DNA from: Proteiniphilum sp.
GTDB taxonomy: Bacteria > Bacteroidota > Bacteroidia > Bacteroidales > Dysgonomonadaceae
Reading direction: 5' to 3'
NCBI GenBank assembly: GCA_031255275.1
Contig: JAIRSV010000162.1
Location: 1-30,354, forward strand
Length of the DNA: 30,354 bases
In this document: positions 1 through 8,645 of the stretch, piece after piece
How the letters are laid out: each line of letters opens with the position of its first letter
How positions within the stretch are numbered: the stretch's first letter is position 1
Made by a program: the position numbers and the translations under genes
Notes under the pieces: generated by a model
What the model saw: the letters and a program-made list of their open reading frames with translations, nothing else
What the model was told of the DNA's origin: nothing
Databases searched by the model: none

Positions 1-196
1 GCTTCGCGCCGTGACACACCCCCAACCCCCTCTCAAGAGGGGAGCTTGCGCTGTCGCGCTCCGAAATCGTTCGTCGGGGCGGGTGCTCCCGCCCCTTGCC
101 ACTCGGGCGCTCCCCGAGCAGTATATACCCCATCGACACATCGTCATTAATTGAAAATTCAAGAATAACGTACAAAACTTACTTAATACAAAAGAT
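1..196. other. Left-edge intergenic region with hairpins
   Basis: No credible gene is seen here. Two perfect inverted repeats are visible. One is at 27-42 (6-base arms cccctc and gagggg around tcaa); the other is at 76-95 (8-base arms ggggcggg and cccgcccc around tgct). Neither is followed by a T run, so they are not clear intrinsic terminators. A third GC-rich element at 101-133 matches repeats near 22.3 kb and is listed separately. From about 140 the sequence becomes AT-rich and leads into the signal peptidase gene, but I could not find a convincing TTTG/TAnnTTTG promoter pair. Confidence 0.6.
101..133 (-). repeat. Dispersed GC-rich repeat, inverted copy
   Basis: Read on the minus strand, this begins with atggggtatatac and continues as gctcggggagcgcccgag. 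Bases 106-133 are an exact 28-base reverse-complement match to 22281-22308, and the GC-rich half also resembles 21983-22002. The GC-rich half can fold on itself through ctcggg/cccgag. It looks like a REP-like intergenic family, with at least three related copies in this window. Its function is unknown. Confidence 0.75.
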
Positions 197-1075
197 TTGA
201 AAGTCAAAGAAATAATAAAATCAGTTATCCGATGGAGCCTGGTCGTCCTGGGAACCATCGCACTCGCTGTCTTTCTGCGAGTCTTCATTTTCGATACTTA
301 CACCATCCCTACTCCCTCCATGGAGCCGGCTATCATGTCGGGCGACCACGTGGTGGTGAACAAATTTGTGCCCGGCCCGCGCATAACGATGAATTTCTTC
401 TCGCTGGGGAAGGGCGAAAAACCGGTCTTTCTGCGAGTCGCCGGCTGGAAGGTCAATCGCAACGATGTGCTGATCTTCAACTACCCTTATCCCGGCGGAG
501 AACAGCTGGATCTGGATCCCGATCTCTATTACGCCAAGCGTTGCGTGGCTATTCCGGGCGACACCTTTTATGTCGACAACGGATTCTACCGTGTGAAGGG
601 TCTTCCCGACACGCTGGGATACCGCAGAAATCAGCGTATCCTGTCCGAAAGGGCGGATCACGAATTTTCTCCGGGAGTATATCACTGTTACCCCCACGAT
701 TCCCGCTACGGATGGAATGTCAAAAGCTTCGGGCCGTTATACGTGCCGAAGCGGGGGGCTACGGTGTCGGTGGATTCTCTCAGCATTGCCCTCTACGGGA
801 AGCTGATTGCGTATGAAACGGAAAAACCCGTCTCGGTGAAAAACGGAACGGTGACGCTGGGCGACAGTGCAATCGGCGCATATACTTTCGACAGGAACTA
901 TTATTTCATGGCGGGAGATTATGTGCTTGATTCCCGGGATTCGCGTTACTGGGGCCTGTTGCCCGAAGATCATATCACGGGCAAAGTCGCCTTTGTGTGG
1001 AACAACCGGAACCGAAGTACCGGAAAAGTACGGTGGAACAGGTTCCTGAAAAAAATGAAACCCGACAACAGATGA
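197..1075 (+). CDS. lepB: Signal peptidase I (S26 family)
   Basis: Membrane-anchored serine protease that cleaves signal peptides on the outer face of the inner membrane; 292 residues. One transmembrane segment spans about residues 12-32. The catalytic serine is Ser41 in TIPTPSMEP and the general base is Lys114 in YYAKRCVAIPGD. The box-E-like motif GDYVLDSRDSRYWG lies near 240-253. The start is a TTG at 197: upstream the frame is open only to a stop at 152 and contains no ATG, and starting here gives a normal short cytoplasmic N-terminus before the anchor. The stop overlaps the next gene's start as ATGA, so the two are probably co-translated. It heads an export-type operon, so it may be a dedicated rather than the housekeeping copy (inference). 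A larger housekeeping paralogue may exist outside the window. Confidence 0.92.
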   Translation: MKVKEIIKSVIRWSLVVLGTIALAVFLRVFIFDTYTIPTPSMEPAIMSGDHVVVNKFVPGPRITMNFFSLGKGEKPVFLRVAGWKVNRNDVLIFNYPYPGGEQLDLDPDLYYAKRCVAIPGDTFYVDNGFYRVKGLPDTLGYRRNQRILSERADHEFSPGVYHCYPHDSRYGWNVKSFGPLYVPKRGATVSVDSLSIALYGKLIAYETEKPVSVKNGTVTLGDSAIGAYTFDRNYYFMAGDYVLDSRDSRYWGLLPEDHITGKVAFVWNNRNRSTGKVRWNRFLKKMKPDNR

Positions 1076-2919
1076 AACCACTCTCCAAATTATGGCATGA
1101 CGCAGCCGACACCCTGCTTGCGGCGCCGTTCGCCGCGGTTCTGTGCACCGTATTCGCCGTCAGCCGAAATCTGGCAAACGGAGCCGTGTCCGGAAAATAT
1201 TTCTGGTTCTACCTTTCTCTGGCGCTGATTTCGGTAGCCGTCATCATATCCTTCGCGGCGAACCGGAAGAAGATCGCCTTTTCCGTCACAGACGCGCTTA
1301 CCGGCCTGTTCTGCATTTCCGGCCTGATAATAACTTCCCTCCGCGGCGACGGTGTCTCCGTCAACAAGTCAGTGCTATTGCTGCTGGTGCTGATCCTCTA
1401 CTTCTATTTCAGGATATTCGCCGCCCAGCGCAAAAGGAATATGTTTATTCTCAGCACAGTCTTTATCCTCACCGGATTCGTCGAGGCCGTGTGGGGTCTG
1501 AGGCAGCTATACGGATTCACCTCCTCGCAGCACAGCCTCTTCAGGACGACAGGCTCATTCTTCAATCCGGGGCCATACGCCGGGTATCTGGCCATGATCA
1601 TGCCGCTTGCCTTTTACAGCCTCCTGAACGATTACCGCATTTTTAAAAGCAGATTTCGATACATATATATTCCATTCTATATCAGATGGAGCATATCACT
1701 GCTGTCGTTCAGCAGCATACTGACGGTGCTTCCGTCCACGATGAGCCGCGCCGCATGGATCGCCGCGACGGCAGGCTGCCTTGTGACGGGCATACTGTAT
1801 CTGATAAGGAGCAGGAAACTGAAGACATACGTCCGTCGCTTTCGGAAAAGGATACCGCTTATCCTGTCGGGCGCAGTTGTGCTTTTGGCGATAGGCATAA
1901 CCGGTATCTACCGGCTCAAAAAGGATTCGGCCGACGGAAGAGTGCTGATCTGGAAGACGTCACTGCAGGTCATCGCCGAACACCCTTTGGGGACAGGTCT
2001 CGGCCGCTTTCCCGGAGTTTACGGAGAGAAGCAGGCAGCGTATTTTGCCGCGGGACGCGGCTCGGAACAGGAACAGGCTGTGGCCGGAGGGCCTGAATAT
2101 GCGTTCAACGAATACGTGCAGATATGCGTCGAGTTCGGCATCATTCCCCTCCTCGTATTCGTTTCCGCGATGATATGCGCCCTGTACACGGCCGTCCGGA
2201 AGAGAGGCTATGCACCCGTCGGCGCCCTTGCGTCGCTGCTGATCTTTGCCTCCATGTCATACCCGTTCGGTATTTTGCCGTTCGCCGTTTCGCTCGCCTT
2301 TCTGGTCGCCCTGTGCCTGCAAAACAGTCCCGGAGTGAATTATCACCGATATTCGTCGGGAAAATCGGCGATAATCATTTTTTTTATTTTAACTTTGCAA
2401 CTCATCACAATAATCTCGATTCGCAACAGGTATCCGCTGTATGAGGCTTACAGGAGCTGGAAGAAGACGAAGATTTTGTATGACGCCGGTCTGTATGAAG
2501 ATGTAAACAGGGTATATGCCGGGATACATCCCTGTCTGAGTCACGAAATACGGTTCCTGTTCGAGCAGGCGCAAAGCCTTTCCCGATCGGGACGATATGA
2601 GGAAAGCAACCGGGTTTTGGAGAAAGCCGTGAAGATCAGTTGCGATCCGATGCTCTATAACATTATGGGAAAGAACTGCCAGGCGCTCGGCCAATATGCG
2701 GCGGCAGAGGGATACTTCAACAAAGCGGCGCTGATAGTGCCGAACCGGCTGTATCCCTGTTATCTGCTGGCCAGGCTTTATGACGAGACGGGCGACGGGG
2801 TGGGAGTGTGCCGGATGGCTGAACTTGTCCGGACGAAAGAAGCCAAAGTTCATTCTGCGGCGGTTGATGAAATGAGAGACGAAATGAAGTTAATGTGTGA
2901 AAAATATAAATCTGAATAA
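1072..2919 (+). CDS. WaaL/Wzy-like O-antigen ligase family membrane protein with TPR tail
   Basis: Polytopic inner-membrane protein of about 615 residues. I place the start at ATG 1072, which overlaps the lepB stop as ATGA; an earlier in-frame ATG at 997 would overlap lepB by 79 bases. About ten hydrophobic segments fill residues 15-450. The family signature is seen at 161-172 (GSFFNPGPYAGY) and in the large periplasmic loop ending YAFNEYVQICVEFGI (about 343-357). The C-terminal part (about 455-600) has TPR-like helices, such as LSRSGRYEESNRVLEKA and ALGQYAAAEGYFNKA. Family members join or polymerise lipid-linked glycans; the substrate here is unknown. No sugar-nucleotide or glycosyltransferase genes lie nearby, which makes a classical O-antigen role doubtful. 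TPR-tailed proteins of this kind may act with peptide-export clusters (inference). Confidence 0.8.
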   Translation: MKPLSKLWHDAADTLLAAPFAAVLCTVFAVSRNLANGAVSGKYFWFYLSLALISVAVIISFAANRKKIAFSVTDALTGLFCISGLIITSLRGDGVSVNKSVLLLLVLILYFYFRIFAAQRKRNMFILSTVFILTGFVEAVWGLRQLYGFTSSQHSLFRTTGSFFNPGPYAGYLAMIMPLAFYSLLNDYRIFKSRFRYIYIPFYIRWSISLLSFSSILTVLPSTMSRAAWIAATAGCLVTGILYLIRSRKLKTYVRRFRKRIPLILSGAVVLLAIGITGIYRLKKDSADGRVLIWKTSLQVIAEHPLGTGLGRFPGVYGEKQAAYFAAGRGSEQEQAVAGGPEYAFNEYVQICVEFGIIPLLVFVSAMICALYTAVRKRGYAPVGALASLLIFASMSYPFGILPFAVSLAFLVALCLQNSPGVNYHRYSSGKSAIIIFFILTLQLITIISIRNRYPLYEAYRSWKKTKILYDAGLYEDVNRVYAGIHPCLSHEIRFLFEQAQSLSRSGRYEESNRVLEKAVKISCDPMLYNIMGKNCQALGQYAAAEGYFNKAALIVPNRLYPCYLLARLYDETGDGVGVCRMAELVRTKEAKVHSAAVDEMRDEMKLMCEKYKSE

Positions 2920-2921
2920 TT

Positions 2922-3989
2922 ATGTCAAAAAAGATTCTGACGGGAGTAGTACTTGTTTCGGCGCTGTTTTCCTGTTCGCCGGACGGAGGGAGTAAAAAAG
3001 AAGAAGCCGAAAAGGTGACCGAGGTGGCAGACGACAAGCCAACGGAGATAATGGCGATGCTGCTTGAGCATCGGGACTTTAACTATGAACTGGTTTCCAA
3101 CGGAACCGTTGCGGCTCTGCACAAGGCAGACCTCCGTTTCCAGTCGCAGGAACAGATCGTCAAGATCTATGTGAAGAACGGCGAAAGGGTCGTCAAAGGG
3201 CAGAAGCTGGCGGAGCTTGACCGCTTCAAACAGCAAAACAGTATGGAACAGGCCGAAGAGTCGTTCGAGCGAGCCGGGCTCGATTTGCAGGATGTGCTCA
3301 TCGGTCAGGGATATTCTCCCGGCGATTCGGCGCGGATACCGCCTGACGTGCTGAAGATAGCCCGGATCAGGAGCAACTATGAGCAGAGCCGCAACAGTTA
3401 CGAACTGGCCAGGTATAATCTGGACATGATGACGCTGTATGCCCCGTTCGGCGGAGTGGTGGCCAATCTCACCGCGAAGGAGTATAACCGTCCGGAAGAC
3501 CCCTTCTGTACGATTGTTGACAACGGAAGTCCGGAGGTGATTTTCAACATACTTGAAAATGAACTCTCTTTTGTGAACCTGAATGATAAGGTGATCGTGT
3601 CACCCTTTTCCCTGAACACCTATTCGGTGGAGGGACGGGTCTCCGAAATTAATCCCGTGATCGACAAAAACGGAATGGTAAGGGTGAAAGCGGTGATAAG
3701 TAACCGGGATAACAAGTTTTATGAGGGCATGAACGTGAGGGTACGCGTACAGCGACAGCTGGGTCGGCAGCTTGTGATACCCAAATCGGCCGTCGTGCTG
3801 AGGACGAACAAAAAGGTGGTCTTCACCCTGAGAAACGGCCGGGCAATGTGGAATTATGTAGAGACGGCGCAGGAGAATACCGACAGTTATGTGCTTGTTC
3901 CGGATAAGATTAATGCGGGAGACAGCGTTATTTACGAGGGAAATATGCATCTGATGGATCAGGCGCCCGTGATCCTCGAAAGGAGGTAA
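2922..3989 (+). CDS. RND efflux periplasmic adaptor (membrane fusion lipoprotein)
   Basis: Adaptor that bridges an inner-membrane RND pump to an outer-membrane TolC-type channel; 355 residues. The N-terminus is a lipoprotein signal with lipobox LFSC, so the lipidated Cys is residue 18. A biotinyl-lipoyl-like half-motif follows at about 78-106 (IVKIYVKNGERVVKGQKLAEL). Then come a short alpha-hairpin (about 107-165), the second lipoyl half (MMTLYAPFGGVVANL), a beta-barrel (about 195-280) and a membrane-proximal domain ending at 355. It starts two bases after the upstream stop, in the same transcription unit. It is the only adaptor seen for two RND permeases downstream, so both may share it. It belongs to the HlyD/AcrA superfamily; the transported substrate cannot be read from sequence. 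Confidence 0.9.
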   Translation: MSKKILTGVVLVSALFSCSPDGGSKKEEAEKVTEVADDKPTEIMAMLLEHRDFNYELVSNGTVAALHKADLRFQSQEQIVKIYVKNGERVVKGQKLAELDRFKQQNSMEQAEESFERAGLDLQDVLIGQGYSPGDSARIPPDVLKIARIRSNYEQSRNSYELARYNLDMMTLYAPFGGVVANLTAKEYNRPEDPFCTIVDNGSPEVIFNILENELSFVNLNDKVIVSPFSLNTYSVEGRVSEINPVIDKNGMVRVKAVISNRDNKFYEGMNVRVRVQRQLGRQLVIPKSAVVLRTNKKVVFTLRNGRAMWNYVETAQENTDSYVLVPDKINAGDSVIYEGNMHLMDQAPVILERR

Positions 3990-4055
3990 TTCACATTGAG
4001 AATGAAGAATGAAAAATGAAAAACGAGCAGTGCATTTCCTCAAAATAATAATGTA

Positions 4056-5078
4056 ATGATGAAGACAAATAAACTGATACTGCTTTTTGCATTGCCTGGT
4101 TTTATGGCCTGCAAAAAAACGGTAATATTGGAGCCTGACCTCACGACTGTTACTGAATTTCCGATGAAAAAAGAGACCAAAGTCTCCGTTATAAAAACCG
4201 ATTCGATAATACTGGCACCCGAAAAAATATTTATCCTGAATGACCAAATCTGGGTCTGTCAGAGGAAAAAGGATAAAATATTTGACGTCTTTGATTTATT
4301 GACCGGAAGACACCTCTATTCCACGGGAACGAAGGGGCAAGGCCCGAACGATTTCATTCATCCGCAGGCCAATACAATAGCCGTGGAAGGCGATAAATTT
4401 ACCCTCCTTGATATAAATGTAATGAAAACCGTCCGGATAACCCCCTCCGGTCAGACGGAAACGGTTGATGCAAAAAGGACGTTTGATTTATTACCGGTAA
4501 ACGGATTCGTAAAATTGAACGACACAGTTTTCTGTGCTTTTGCCGATTGTGCGACAGGTACTGTCGGTGATTATGAATACAGACAGAAAAATATATCGAC
4601 GGAGAATGAAAGTAAATTCAGTCCGTATCCCGAGTTTCTCAGTGACAGGAAATTTGAGGATGAACAAAGATGCCGGATTTATTATAAATACCCGGTCGCC
4701 AATCCGCATAAAAATAAGATGGCCACATTCTACGGTTTTTTCAAGTTTTTTAGAATATACGATTACAATGGAGTAATGGAAAAACAGGTTTTTGTGAAGA
4801 TACCTCCATATTCGTCGGACAATGTTGATGATTGGGAAAAAAGAGAAGTGTATTACGGCCCCCCGTCCGCCACAGAAGATTACATTTACGCACCCTGCGG
4901 AGCCGGGGAAATTCAGGTATGGGACTGGCAGGGAAACCCGGTGATACAATACTCGTTTGACCGGCCATTTTATACCTTCGCCGTTTCCGAACCGCATAAA
5001 AAAATATTTATGGTTTCAGCCGAAGAAGAAGATTTGGACAAAATATATACAGCTGATTTAGTACACTTGCCTTCTTAG
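4056..5078 (+). CDS. 6-bladed beta-propeller lipoprotein (BF3164-like)
   Basis: Predicted lipoprotein of 340 residues with signal MMKTNKLILLFALPGFMAC; Cys19 is the acylated residue. A second ATG directly follows the first, so the start may be 4059. The family hallmark is the blade motif GTKGQGPNDFIHPQ (about residues 91-104), where the Bacteroidota propeller family usually has a G-x-GPxEF-like turn. The body alternates short beta strands with polar turns, as expected for a propeller. Function is unknown for the family; members are surface or periplasmic lipoproteins common in Bacteroidales. It sits between the RND adaptor and the first RND permease, with 66 bases before it and 120 after, so it is less tightly packed than the core pump genes and its sequence is more AT-rich. 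It may be an accessory or later insertion (inference). Confidence 0.75.
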   Translation: MMKTNKLILLFALPGFMACKKTVILEPDLTTVTEFPMKKETKVSVIKTDSIILAPEKIFILNDQIWVCQRKKDKIFDVFDLLTGRHLYSTGTKGQGPNDFIHPQANTIAVEGDKFTLLDINVMKTVRITPSGQTETVDAKRTFDLLPVNGFVKLNDTVFCAFADCATGTVGDYEYRQKNISTENESKFSPYPEFLSDRKFEDEQRCRIYYKYPVANPHKNKMATFYGFFKFFRIYDYNGVMEKQVFVKIPPYSSDNVDDWEKREVYYGPPSATEDYIYAPCGAGEIQVWDWQGNPVIQYSFDRPFYTFAVSEPHKKIFMVSAEEEDLDKIYTADLVHLPS

Positions 5079-5198
5079 CTCAGCGTCCACGCTACGCTGT
5101 GTCAGGCGGTAGAAACTGATGATTCCTGTTCGACACAGGCTTTTCCGGCATCAAAAAATAATGAATAAAAGAATGACACGCAACAAACAGTCAAAGTC

Positions 5199-8100
5199 AT
5201 GATCAAATATCTCATACACCGTCCCATCTCCGTCGTGGTGACCTACGCGGCGCTGTTCATACTGGGAATCATTGTCTATATGAACATCCCGGTATCGCTG
5301 CTGCCCGACATCGCCATACCCGAAATCACCGTACAGGTCTCCGGACAAAACACTTCGGCTCGCGAACTGGAAAATACGGTGGTCGGCAACATCCGCCGGC
5401 AACTGATGCAGGTGAGCCGGCTGCGTGACATTCGCAGCGAAACACGCGACGGTAACGCCGTCATCCGCATGAGCTTCGAGTACGGAACCAATACAGACCT
5501 GGCTTTCATCGAAGTGAACGAGAAGATCGACGCTGCGATGAACTACCTCCCCCGCGAAATCGCCCGTCCGCGGGTGATCAAGGCCAGCGCTACCGATATT
5601 CCGGTATTCAGCCTGGCCCTCACGCTCGGCGTCGACAGCTATTTCGGACAGACGGACACGGCAAAATTCATCGAACTCGGCGAATTTGCCGAGAGCGTCA
5701 TCCGGCGTCGTTTCGAGCAGCTTCCGCAGGTCGCCATGACGGATGTGTCGGGAGTGATGAACAGGCAGATCCTCATCTCGCCCGACAGGAGGACGATCGA
5801 CATTGCCGGCATCACGCTCCCCGACATAGAACGGGCATTGAACAACAACAACGTGGATCCCGGCAGTATGGTCGTCCGCGACGGATATTACGAATACGTC
5901 ATCCGCTTCTCCTCGATCCTGCGGACGCTGGAGGACATCGAGAATATTTACCTCCGCAAAAACGAACGCATATACCAGCTGAAAGACCTGGCCCGAGTGG
6001 AGTTCGCCCCCGAAAAGGAACAGGGTATGGCCATATACAACGGCAAACGCGCCATCATCCTCTCTGTGATAAAGCAGTCGGAAGAAAACATGAACAACAT
6101 GCAGCGCGCTATGAACGAGGTGGTGGAACAGTTCAGAAAAGATTTCCCGGAAGTGGAATTCAACATGACGCAAAACCAGACGGAACTGCTCGACTATTCC
6201 ATCTCCAACCTGCAGCAGAACCTCCTCCTGGCCTTTATCTTCGTATTCCTCATCTCCGTGCTGTTCCTCCGCGACGGGCTTTCATCCGTCATCATCGGCC
6301 TGAGCCTGTTCATATCACTCATCATCAGCATCCTGTTTTTCTACCTCTTCCACGTCTCGCTCAACGTAGTCTCGCTCACAGGCCTGATCCTCGCCTCGGG
6401 CAACATGATAGACAACTCCATCGTCGTGACCGACAACATCGGTCAGTACCGCCGTCGCGGCATGTCGCTGAACAGCGCATGTGTGACCGGAACCGGCGAA
6501 GTCAGCATACCCATGCTCAGCTCCGCCCTGACCAACATCTCCGTATTCCTTCCCCTCATATTCATGAGCGGGATAGCGGGCGCGATATTTTTCGACCAGG
6601 CCTTCTCAGTCACCGTCGGTCTGCTCGTATCCTACCTCACCGGCATGACGCTCCTCCCAATACTCTACAAGCTGATATATACCCCCAAACTCCCCGCCTT
6701 CCTCACCGGCAGGGCGACGGCCGAAGCGCGGGAAGAGGAGGAAAAGGATTCCCTCGCCCAAAGAGTATATCACAGGGGGATCGACTGGGTCTTCTCGCAC
6801 AAGCTTCTCACCCTGATGGCCATGCTTCTCCTCTCGCCGCTCTGCGTGGCGCTCTTCCTGCTCATCCGGAAAGAGAAGATGCCCGATATTAACCAGAATG
6901 AGGCGATCATGCACTTGGACTGGAACGAAAACATCCACATCCGCGAAAACTACGAACGCAGCATACAATTCTTTCAGGCGATCGACTCCCGGACGGAAGA
7001 AAATTCGGGACTGGTCGGCCTGCAGCAGTTCCTGCTGAACAGAGACCGCGAACTCTCCTCTACCGAAGTGGAAATCTATCTGAAGACCAAAACGGCAAAA
7101 GAGATAATCCAACTGAAAACGGACATCCGGGAATATTTTCTGGAGCGCTATCCGACCGTCTCGATAACCTTTTCGCCGGCAGGCAACATCTTCGAAAAGA
7201 TCTTCACGACCGGCGAAGCCGACCTCGTCGTGGAATACTACGCCGTGGACAAAACCCGCACCGTAGACGCAGAGACGGTGCTCTCCATCGAAGAAAAACT
7301 GAAACTCCTGACCGGCGAAACCCCTGCAGGGAACTCCTTCCGCAACCAGATAAACCTGCGAATAGACCGCGAAAAGCTGCTGCTCTATAACGTTGACTAC
7401 GACCTGATATATCGCACGCTCCGGACTGCCTTCAAAGAAAATCAGTTCGCCACGCTGCGATCGCAGCAGCAATACCTGCCCATCCTGCTGGGCGACGAGG
7501 AGAAAACGATCACCGACGTCATAGAAAATACGCTGATAGAGATCTCCTCAAACAGTGACGGCACAAAGAACAGGGTAGCCCTTTCCACCTTCGTGACGGC
7601 GACTCCGACGGAAGACCTGAAGACCATCGTGGCGGGAAAAGCGGGAGAATACATCCCGTTCCCCTTCTACGAAGCGGAGAACGAAGAACGGATCATGGAA
7701 AGGGTGAAGTCCGAAACGGTGAAGGATCGGGACTGGGAGACGGACTTCTCCGGCGGGTTCTTTTCCAACAGAAAGATGATCAACGAGATGATCGTGATCC
7801 TTCTGGTCTCCATCATGCTGATGTATTTCATCCTGGCCGCCCAGTTCGAGAACTTCAAACAGCCGCTCGTCGTGCTCCTGGAGATACCGATCGACATCTC
7901 CGCAGCGCTGGCGCTGCTGATTGTCACGGGGCACACACTCAACCTGATGTCCGCCATCGGCATAGTAGTCACCTGCGGAATCATCATCAACGACTCCATC
8001 CTCAAGATAGACGTGATGAATCAGTTGCGAAAGAAGGGTATGCCCCTTATGGAAGCGATACACGAAGCCGGCCGCCGGCGACTGAAGGCCATCCTCATGA

Positions 8101-8276
8101 CGAGCATGACCTCCATCGTATGTATGATACCGCTCCTGTTCACCAACGACCTGGGGTCGAACCTCGAGAAGCCGCTGGCAATCGCCACCATCGGCGGAAT
8201 GCTTATGGGGACGCCCGTCAGTCTCTTCGTCGTGCCGTTGGTGTACTGGTGGATATACAGGAAGCGAGAGAGATAA
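5199..8276 (+). CDS. RND efflux permease, first copy
   Basis: Proton-driven inner-membrane exporter of the RND superfamily; 1025 residues, near the usual size for AcrB-like pumps. TM1 is at about 10-28, ending in the common IPVSLLPDIAIPEITVQ segment. Two porter regions lie at about 35-330 and 560-860, each followed by a block of transmembrane helices. TM4 carries the relay motif GNMIDNSIVVTDNI with Asp405; AcrB has Asp-Asp here and this protein has Asp-Asn. In TM10 the motif IIINDSILKID has Asn where AcrB has its relay lysine. This pattern is typical of non-AcrB RND subgroups. The start overlaps the stop of a 13-codon upstream reading frame (5161-5202) as ATGA. The substrate is unknown. Confidence 0.93.
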   Translation: MIKYLIHRPISVVVTYAALFILGIIVYMNIPVSLLPDIAIPEITVQVSGQNTSARELENTVVGNIRRQLMQVSRLRDIRSETRDGNAVIRMSFEYGTNTDLAFIEVNEKIDAAMNYLPREIARPRVIKASATDIPVFSLALTLGVDSYFGQTDTAKFIELGEFAESVIRRRFEQLPQVAMTDVSGVMNRQILISPDRRTIDIAGITLPDIERALNNNNVDPGSMVVRDGYYEYVIRFSSILRTLEDIENIYLRKNERIYQLKDLARVEFAPEKEQGMAIYNGKRAIILSVIKQSEENMNNMQRAMNEVVEQFRKDFPEVEFNMTQNQTELLDYSISNLQQNLLLAFIFVFLISVLFLRDGLSSVIIGLSLFISLIISILFFYLFHVSLNVVSLTGLILASGNMIDNSIVVTDNIGQYRRRGMSLNSACVTGTGEVSIPMLSSALTNISVFLPLIFMSGIAGAIFFDQAFSVTVGLLVSYLTGMTLLPILYKLIYTPKLPAFLTGRATAEAREEEEKDSLAQRVYHRGIDWVFSHKLLTLMAMLLLSPLCVALFLLIRKEKMPDINQNEAIMHLDWNENIHIRENYERSIQFFQAIDSRTEENSGLVGLQQFLLNRDRELSSTEVEIYLKTKTAKEIIQLKTDIREYFLERYPTVSITFSPAGNIFEKIFTTGEADLVVEYYAVDKTRTVDAETVLSIEEKLKLLTGETPAGNSFRNQINLRIDREKLLLYNVDYDLIYRTLRTAFKENQFATLRSQQQYLPILLGDEEKTITDVIENTLIEISSNSDGTKNRVALSTFVTATPTEDLKTIVAGKAGEYIPFPFYEAENEERIMERVKSETVKDRDWETDFSGGFFSNRKMINEMIVILLVSIMLMYFILAAQFENFKQPLVVLLEIPIDISAALALLIVTGHTLNLMSAIGIVVTCGIIINDSILKIDVMNQLRKKGMPLMEAIHEAGRRRLKAILMTSMTSIVCMIPLLFTNDLGSNLEKPLAIATIGGMLMGTPVSLFVVPLVYWWIYRKRER

Positions 8277-8337
8277 ATAATTTCCGGCTACCAATATGAC
8301 GGCCACAGAGAGAAAAATACTTTACAGGAAACAACTT

Positions 8338-8643
8338 ATGAAAAAGAAAATACCGAAACAAATCATGCCGCTCCCGGCAGCGTTTTGTCTGCTTCTGATT
8401 GTCGGTTGTAAGACCGGCGGCAAACAGGCGGATGATACATTTACCGGAAACATTTTCGCAATAACCGTCAACCGGGAATTTTATCAGCTATTCCACTCGG
8501 CCGAAGAGTTGTTTCTAATCCGCAACTTCCCGAAAGAAAGCGGTAAAAACGTCGTCCTCGAAGCAATAGCTTCGGAAATGACGGAAGATGATAACCCGGT
8601 TATCTTTTTCAATTACTTCAAAAAAATAAATCAACGTCTCTAA
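8338..8643 (+). CDS. Small lipoprotein, possible collapsed propeller remnant
   Basis: A 101-residue product using ATG 8338, which directly precedes a lipoprotein signal (KKKIPKQIMPLPAAFC then LLLIVGC; acylated Cys24). An upstream ATG at 8296 would add 14 polar residues before the signal and is less likely. After the Cys only about 77 residues remain. The C-terminus EDDNPVIFFNYFKK resembles the last strand of the propeller lipoproteins; in this window GDGILLIDYVFNK ends the one at 13481-14560. I infer a propeller gene that lost its middle, or a genuinely short relative. It is two bases from the TolC-type gene and 61 after the first RND permease. I do not recognise a function. Confidence 0.6.
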   Translation: MKKKIPKQIMPLPAAFCLLLIVGCKTGGKQADDTFTGNIFAITVNREFYQLFHSAEELFLIRNFPKESGKNVVLEAIASEMTEDDNPVIFFNYFKKINQRL

Positions 8644-8645
8644 TA

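Noticed and set aside
5081..5099. Hairpin cagcgt/acgctg after the first propeller gene as a terminator
   Set aside because: The stem is only 6 bases with a 7-base loop and no T run, so it is too weak to call.
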